Positions 58,412 through 64,000 of a stretch of DNA of 64,000 nucleotides are shown in pieces. Origin of the DNA: Planctomycetaceae bacterium (GTDB taxonomy: Bacteria; Planctomycetota; Planctomycetia; Pirellulales; Thermoguttaceae); assembly GCA_009778035.1 (NCBI GenBank), contig WRKP01000004.1, positions 19,457-83,456 of the forward strand, read 5' to 3'. The notes beneath the pieces are model-generated. The model made no database searches. It was not told the origin of the DNA and saw nothing but the letters and a program-made list of their open reading frames with translations. A program made the position numbers and the translations under genes. The stretch's first letter is position 1, and each line of letters starts with the position of its first letter.

Positions 58412-59314
58412 TCATCCGATATCTGCGACATTATCTGCAAACGTCATATCCCCTTTCACCTGCTTGTAGGGGGGGGCGTTGCCGGACTTGGATTGATATG
58501 CCCGCATCGTATCATAGCATAACTTCCGGCGATATTCATAAGACAATTCATCATGCTTTTTCTTGGCATTGGGATTCGCATTGTATTTTTCCTTTGCCAG
58601 CAGGTCAAAATTCTCCGCTTCGGCAGGACGAGGAACGCCTTCTCCAATGTCGATGTAGGGAATAAAAACACACCGGCAATTCGGGTGAGCGGGCAGCACT
58701 TTGACTTCGTACAACTTATTCGGTGACCATCTCTTGCCATCATATGAACCACACTCAAGGCCTGTCCGATGATCAAGCGTTGCAAGCCATTGCACTCCAT
58801 CAATCACTTCGGAATTTGCACGATACATTTCAAGACGACTCTGATTGGCAGTAGTATTGCCAGTAGTTCAGTATCTTGCTCACCGATGGCTTCGGATAGC
58901 ATTTCGGCAACGCTATTCGCAACACCCTGTATTTGGGAATGGAAAGACCAGATGGTTGCTTTTACATCATGACTCATTCTCTTTTTACAATTCATTGGTA
59001 TCCCAATCGGTCAGAGTGCTGGGATACAATTTTTCGACGATGCCGTATAGATTTCGTTTCGATAAGAACGGTTGCCCCGTACTCATGTTTGCACCCATGA
59101 GCGATACAAACTCTTGAATCGTTCCCTGACTCGCCATGTAAGAAGTATCTACTTCGCAGGAAATGTATTTGACCGGCTTCTTCTCACGACATTCCCGGGT
59201 TTCCAAACTGCGTGTCTGGATAGGGATTTCTGTCCAGCATTTGCGGGAATTCGTGGTATTTTTCCCAGGATTTTGGGCTATCAACGTTCCCAAAGGGGTT
59301 GCATTTTCCTTCAA
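58412..59314 (-). pseudogene. Phage head-morphogenesis-like fragment plus further small phage-like ORF fragments
   Basis: 58412-58828: WLATLDHRTGLECGSYDGKRW...VLPAHPNCRCVFIPY (Mu gpF/SPP1 gp7-like C-terminus); 58804-58995 and 58985-59314 are short overlapping ORFs upstream on the same strand. Confidence 0.55.
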
Positions 59315-59417
59315 AATAGGCGGCTAATTGGGTTCCGTTGACGACTTTTGGGGTTTTCGTTGCCTAAAAACGAAAATTTATTATTGCAAGCCGTTATTTT
59401 GAAAGGGTTTGCGAATA

Positions 59418-59490
59418 AGGCGCCGCCCGGACTCGAACCGGGACATGGCGGATTTGCAATCCGCTGCCTTAGCCATTTGGCTACGGCGCC
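59418..59490 (-). tRNA. tRNA-Cys (anticodon GCA)
   Basis: ggcgccgtagccaaatggctaaggcagcggattgcaaatccgccatgtcccggttcgagtccgggcggcgcct folds as cloverleaf with U73; CCA not encoded. Confidence 0.95.
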
Positions 59491-59639
59491 AACGATGTAC
59501 TTATTATCGGCAAATTCTGCACAAACCTTAAGATTTTTGCCAAAAACAGTGCAACAATGCCGAATAGTCTAACGAAAAGTTTATTTTTTGCAAGGTATCC
59601 GGCGAACAGCGCTGCGTTCCCGAACTTTTTGGCTTCCCG

Positions 59640-60512
59640 TTACTCCAAAACCAAGGCCAGACGGAGCCCAAAGCCGTAGTACCGGTACGCAGGATCGCAG
59701 TGGCTCCGAGAGCCTGACCGGCAAAACTCGACAAAGTCGGACCAACACCCGCCACGAAGCACCCGATATGAGCCCCTGTCAGGCCCCATAGGGTCCGTTA
59801 CCGCACCGCTAGGATAATTATCAAACCAATCCAAGCACCATTCTCGGAGATTGCCGTGCATGTCTTTCAAGCCCCAAGCATTCGCGGGAAAAGAACCAAC
59901 TTCTGTTGTCTGCCCGACTCCGATTCTTCTTCCGAAGTTCGCCTGCTGCGGCGTGAGCGTATCACCAAAATGATACGCCGTCGTCGTGCCCGCTCGGCAG
60001 GCATATTCCCATTGGGCCTCTGTCGGTAAGGAAAACTTGTACCCCTCAAGAGCGGCGGGCGTCAGCCCGCCGGTGGAATCGGCGAAACCGGGGGACTGAC
60101 GTCCCCCGCTCTTGAATTCCGCATTCAATTTCGCGATAAATTCCTGGCACTCATCCCAAGAAACCGTGTCCACCGGAAGTTTTTCACCATTGAGATAACT
60201 CGGATTATTCCCCATTACGCTTTCCCACATCGCTTGCGTTACTTCCGTTTCGAGCATCCAAAAGCCGTGAGAGAAGGTTACGGATACCTCTCCCGGTTCA
60301 TCGCCCATCATGAAATTACCCGGCGGGCACCAGCGGAATGCGTATTCTACGTCGTTGATGGTGAGTGTTACGCGTTCGCCGGGTTTGTGTTCGGCATCCG
60401 GCGGCGGGGCTTGTCCGATAGAATTACCCGATATGCCGAAGCAAATCAGGGATACGGCCAGTCCCAGTAAAACGGACAGAAGTCTTTTTTTGTCATTTGG
60501 TTGCATTTTCAT
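59640..60512 (-). CDS. Formylglycine-generating enzyme (SUMF1) family protein
   Basis: FRWCPPGNFMMGDEPGEVSVTFSHGFWMLETEVTQAMWESVMGNNPS, YKFSLPTEAQWEYACRAGTTTAYHFGD, NAWGLKDMHGNLREWCLDW, RVLRGGCW. Confidence 0.9.
   Translation of the reverse strand: MKMQPNDKKRLLSVLLGLAVSLICFGISGNSIGQAPPPDAEHKPGERVTLTINDVEYAFRWCPPGNFMMGDEPGEVSVTFSHGFWMLETEVTQAMWESVMGNNPSYLNGEKLPVDTVSWDECQEFIAKLNAEFKSGGRQSPGFADSTGGLTPAALEGYKFSLPTEAQWEYACRAGTTTAYHFGDTLTPQQANFGRRIGVGQTTEVGSFPANAWGLKDMHGNLREWCLDWFDNYPSGAVTDPMGPDRGSYRVLRGGCWSDFVEFCRSGSRSHCDPAYRYYGFGLRLALVLE
60046..60113. repeat. 68-bp palindromic element inside the SUMF1 ORF
   Basis: caagagcggcgggcgtcagcccgccggtggaatcggcgaaaccgggggactgacgtcccccgctcttg; terminal inverted repeat caagagcgg/ccgctcttg. 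Confidence 0.85.
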
Positions 60513-60732
60513 AGCATTCTCCTCGACTTGGTTGAGAGTGAAAGGGACAGCAGCACCAGGCTCCTGCGTGCCGTTTCATGCTACCGAGCAAATGGCTAGG
60601 AGTCAAGCAAGGCCTATCTCGCCGATCCACAACACATTGCAAAGAATCTCGGCCAGTGTTGGGAAACATGTCAACTGACGGGGAAATTTTGCCGATATGC
60701 CAGATACCCGTCATTCGATTTTTTAGCCCAAA

Positions 60733-61038
60733 ATGCTGCGCACGCTTTTTTTCTGTGTACTCCTCGTCGGATTTGCGATGCCCTGTTCGGCACAATCTGC
60801 CAACGATATTGACAAGCACTTCACCGCCGACATATTGAAAATTACGCTGTTTGCCCGAACGAAAAGCGAGAGAGATTTCTGCGATTACGTCATCCAAAAA
60901 CGCAATGACGGCACATTGCCCACTCAAATCATCTACAGCGTTCACCAAAAAGCGGTCCAAAAAGACCGCAGCCGACGCTTCGCCTATTTTAAGACCGCCC
61001 TCGAAATCGTGTGTAAACGCGAAGGGATCCGGCTATAG
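60733..61038 (+). CDS. Small secreted hypothetical protein
   Basis: Signal peptide MLRTLFFCVLLVGFAMPCSAQ. Confidence 0.6.
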   Translation: MLRTLFFCVLLVGFAMPCSAQSANDIDKHFTADILKITLFARTKSERDFCDYVIQKRNDGTLPTQIIYSVHQKAVQKDRSRRFAYFKTALEIVCKREGIRL

Positions 61039-61127
61039 GAATCCAGAAAGGTCGGCGAGTGCAGGGCGATGCGGCTTGCACCGGAAGGGCCGTTCCGTAC
61101 AAGTCTATAAAAACAACCCATCGCCCT

Positions 61128-62135
61128 ATGCACATTTCCCTATCCCACGAAGCCGGTTTAGGCCTTTTTGATTCCGATCTCCACGAACTCGGCAAGCAAG
61201 CCGATGCCGAACGACGCCGACGGCACGGCAATAAGGCCTATTACACCGTCAATGCTCATATCAATCCCACAAATGTCTGCCGAATCGTTTGTCCGCTTTG
61301 TGCCTTTGCCGCAAAGCACCACGACAATAAGGCATACGTTTTAGAACTCGATGAAGTTTTGCGACGGGCAGACCGTGCCGTCGAGTTCGGAGCAACGCAA
61401 CTGCATCTCGTCAGCGGAATCCATCCCGACAAGCCGTACGCTTGGTATCGCGAAATGATCGCGATGCTTCATCGAACCTATCCGCATTTGCATCTGAAGG
61501 CTTGGACGGCCGTTGAAATTGCGGCATTTGCTCAAAATACGGGCAAGAATTTTGAATATATTTTAAGCGATTTGCAATCGGCTGGCCTGTCGAGTTTACC
61601 GGGCGGCGGAGCGGAAATTTTCAATACGGAAATCCGAAAGAAGATTGCGCCGGACAAAATACCTGCCGAAATTTGGCTTGAAGTGCATCGGACGGCCCAT
61701 AAATTAGGCATTCCAACGAATGCGACGATGCTTTTTGGACATTTGGAAATGCCGAAGCACCGCATGGAGCACTTGCTTGAACTTCGGAAATTGCAGGATG
61801 AGACCGGCGGATTTGAGTGTTTCGTTCCGCTGGTATTTCATCCGAAGAACACGCAGATTGAGGGCATCGCAATTTCGCCGCAGGCCATTTTGCAAACGAT
61901 AGCCGTTTCGCGGTTGGTATTGGATAACATCGCTCACATCAAGGCGTATTGGGTAACGTTGGGGGAATCGTTGGCGCAGATAGCACTTTCGTATGGAGCG
62001 GATGATTTTGACGGAACGGTTTTTGAGGAGCGAATTCATCACGAGGCAGGTTCGCTTGCCCCGTTTGGTTTGTCGGAAGCCCGTTTGTTGGAGTTGATTC
62101 GCGGGACGGGCCGTGAAGCGACCCGCCGCCCCTGA
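61128..62135 (+). CDS. mqnE: Radical SAM aminofutalosine synthase (menaquinone futalosine pathway)
   Basis: AYYTVNAHINPTNVCRIVCPLCAFAA, HLVSGIHPDKPYAWY, LKAWTAVEIAAFA, SLPGGGAEIFNTEIRKKIAPDK, FVPLVFHPKNTQI. Confidence 0.88.
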   Translation: MHISLSHEAGLGLFDSDLHELGKQADAERRRRHGNKAYYTVNAHINPTNVCRIVCPLCAFAAKHHDNKAYVLELDEVLRRADRAVEFGATQLHLVSGIHPDKPYAWYREMIAMLHRTYPHLHLKAWTAVEIAAFAQNTGKNFEYILSDLQSAGLSSLPGGGAEIFNTEIRKKIAPDKIPAEIWLEVHRTAHKLGIPTNATMLFGHLEMPKHRMEHLLELRKLQDETGGFECFVPLVFHPKNTQIEGIAISPQAILQTIAVSRLVLDNIAHIKAYWVTLGESLAQIALSYGADDFDGTVFEERIHHEAGSLAPFGLSEARLLELIRGTGREATRRP

Positions 62136-62139
62136 ACCC

Positions 62140-62601
62140 CTACTCCGACGTCAACTCAAAATCAAACTGGTTGCGGCCACGAACCACCGTCGCACTGAAC
62201 GGCGTCGTCGACGCATTCGCATAACGAGACATTCCAGGAAAAATCAAAATGCTCTCCATTTCGGGAATCATCTCGCCCGAACCCGGCTCCTCAACCATCC
62301 GACCCGTCGGAATCGACCTGTGTTTGCTGATCGTTACCGTATATTCCCCGGGCAACGTGCCTGCATCCGGGTTCCCCGCCATCGTTTGCAGCAAATACTC
62401 GCCCCGTTCGTTGGTTCGGCCAAAACCAGGGGCTCCTTCTCCATCGTTTTTCGGGCCAAATGTTACCGAAGCACCCTCCAAAGGTTGGCCGTCCAGCGTC
62501 ACAATGCCGCGGACAGGCTCCGTTTTGAGTCGGCCATCGCCGCAGCCGACGATTGCCGCTAAAAAAAATATCGCGAATGTTGTTGTGATGATTTGTCTCA
62601 T
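62140..62601 (-). CDS. Lipoprotein with carboxypeptidase-regulatory-like domain
   Basis: Lipobox-like AIVGCG; VRGIVTLDGQPLEGASVTFGPK. Confidence 0.75.
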   Translation of the reverse strand: MRQIITTTFAIFFLAAIVGCGDGRLKTEPVRGIVTLDGQPLEGASVTFGPKNDGEGAPGFGRTNERGEYLLQTMAGNPDAGTLPGEYTVTISKHRSIPTGRMVEEPGSGEMIPEMESILIFPGMSRYANASTTPFSATVVRGRNQFDFELTSE

Positions 62602-62630
62602 TGGTTGTTTATGGTTAATTTGTTAAAAGT

Positions 62631-62708
62631 GAGGAGTCAGGAGTCAGTAGACAGGAGTTAGAATAGGAATGGTTGACTTCTGTCTCCTAACTCCTAACTC
62701 CTGCCTCC
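62631..62708. repeat. Imperfect inverted repeat built of ggagttagga-like units
   Basis: gaggagtcaggagtcagtagacaggagttag ... tgtctcctaactcctaactcctgcctcc. Confidence 0.75.
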
Positions 62709-62714
62709 TTATTC

Positions 62715-63950
62715 CTACAGCGATGCACTTTCCCCGCCGGAACGGCTGCCGAGTGCCCCCCAAACGCCAAACGTCGATGGTCCCGTAAAGGCATGTTGAT
62801 GGCCCGTATGACCATGGGCGGCACCTAAACCTTCGTGAAGACGGCCAGTTTCAATCGATTCGGTAACAAACCGTACCGAACCATCAGAAAACGCAACGTT
62901 CGCTCCGCCGGGATGATTACTGCTTGCAGCAACGAGCCACGACGATGCTCCACCGCCGCCCCCGTGGCAAGAAGGTGCATTCGGCGGCAATACGGTACTG
63001 AAAAGCGTCCCGCCGCCTTCGCCAATTCGTCCATCCCCCCAACGGAATCCTTTTGAATTACTGTCGCGGTTGCTGTCGCCGGAAATCCAGGCACTATGCA
63101 ATTCCTGGTCCGGTCTGAGCATACCATTGGGGCCGCGAACTTCCGCACAGACGCTGGGCGGCGTGTCCATTCGCTCAAACTGTCGGTCAAATCGGGCGAC
63201 TCCGCCCCGGATGGTGCGGTCGGTTGTACCGTTAGCAATCACCGACTCGGAGAACATAATGGTATTGGAAAGTCCGTCGGTAATCGCAGTGAACAGCATT
63301 TGTCCCCAGATACCCGTCCGCCAGTTATCCCCATTTGATGTGGCATAAGAGCGAAAAACGCCGCGGGCACCTTGCCGCCATTCATTCCAATCGAGCCCGA
63401 AGGAGCAGATGTCTCCGACTGAGCCTCGATAATTCGCTCTGCCGACGGAGCCGCTTTGCAATCCCGGTCGGCCTTGCGGGTCGGAGGCACACAATAAAGC
63501 CGGTATGCCGTGTGCCCAGGGCGTTGGAGAGCCCTCGAAAGTGACGTTGTCAGTAGAAATCACCCGGGTTCCTGACGTTCTTGTTGCCGTACTCATCAGG
63601 GTATCGTAGTGGGCTTGTTGCTCAATGTAGGGCATCAAAACGGTCCAAAAACTGTAGTTTCGGACATCTCGTGCATCATTTCCATTTTGACTTGCAGCGA
63701 CGGAGTGCCAAATGGGATCAAAATAGAAGTTTGGCACGCGGTTGTGCGTGCTTTCAAAGTTGTGTACAGCCAGGGATGTCTGTTTGAGATTGTTGGAGCA
63801 TTGCATTCTCCGGGCGGCTTCGCGGGCGGCCTGAACAGCGGGAAGTAAGAGAGCGACGAGCATGCCGATGATGGCAATGACGACGAGGAGTTCGACGAGG
63901 GTGAAACCTTGTTTGCGAGCGGAAGCGAGCGTTTTGCGGCTTCCTATATT
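62715..63950 (-). CDS. DUF1559 family protein with prepilin-type N-terminal methylation motif (start not resolvable)
   Basis: [45 protein letters not shown]...[12 protein letters not shown]; frame continues past the ORF-track start into a homopolymer with no ATG/GTG/TTG. Confidence 0.88.
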   Translation of the reverse strand, partial: NIGSRKTLASARKQGFTLVELLVVIAIIGMLVALLLPAVQAAREAARRMQCSNNLKQTSLAVHNFESTHNRVPNFYFDPIWHSVAASQNGNDARDVRNYSFWTVLMPYIEQQAHYDTLMSTATRTSGTRVISTDNVTFEGSPTPWAHGIPALLCASDPQGRPGLQSGSVGRANYRGSVGDICSFGLDWNEWRQGARGVFRSYATSNGDNWRTGIWGQMLFTAITDGLSNTIMFSESVIANGTTDRTIRGGVARFDRQFERMDTPPSVCAEVRGPNGMLRPDQELHSAWISGDSNRDSNSKGFRWGDGRIGEGGGTLFSTVLPPNAPSCHGGGGGASSWLVAASSNHPGGANVAFSDGSVRFVTESIETGRLHEGLGAAHGHTGHQHAFTGPSTFGVWGALGSRSGGESASL

Positions 63951-64000
63951 GCCCCCCCCCCCCCCTCTTACACTTTTTTTTGCGGTTATTCTCCCTTTTT

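Overview
The 64 kb window is a mostly housekeeping, gene-dense segment of a probable Planctomycetota genome. This assignment is inferred from family content: a DUF1559 prepilin-type protein, a DUF1080 protein, an ELESREML (LEPR-xLL-like) N-terminal motif and large secreted proteins. Recognisable genes include a CinA/adenylyltransferase fusion (cut by the left edge), lemA, phoH, a DHH phosphoesterase, nadD, hydG, nifU, a SpoU/TrmH methylase, nadA, nfeD, folC, a phosphohexomutase, tsaE, ileS, a cyclic-2,3-DPG-synthase-like GTPase, rsmH, rsgA, a HEPN/MNT pair, an AddB-like nuclease, mraZ, rpsE-rplO, tRNA-Cys and mqnE. Accessory content includes a ~2060-aa autotransporter, a large secreted putative cysteine peptidase with Fn3 domains, an IS200 remnant, decayed secreted and phage genes, and several families of palindromic repeats. 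The observations I rate highest are: (1) a recurring TANAAT-N7/8-ATG architecture at ten gene starts, suggesting widespread leaderless transcription; (2) three identical AATCTTGCCC boxes phased at 10-bp multiples upstream of mraZ; (3) a 68-bp palindromic element apparently inserted in frame in a formylglycine-generating-enzyme-like gene, related in arm structure to dispersed elements elsewhere; (4) an ileS ORF that stops early beside one of these palindromic arms; (5) a tandemly duplicated gene cassette with 1.1-kb-spaced direct repeats. No CRISPR array or rRNA was seen. All homology calls are from reading motifs; no search was run.
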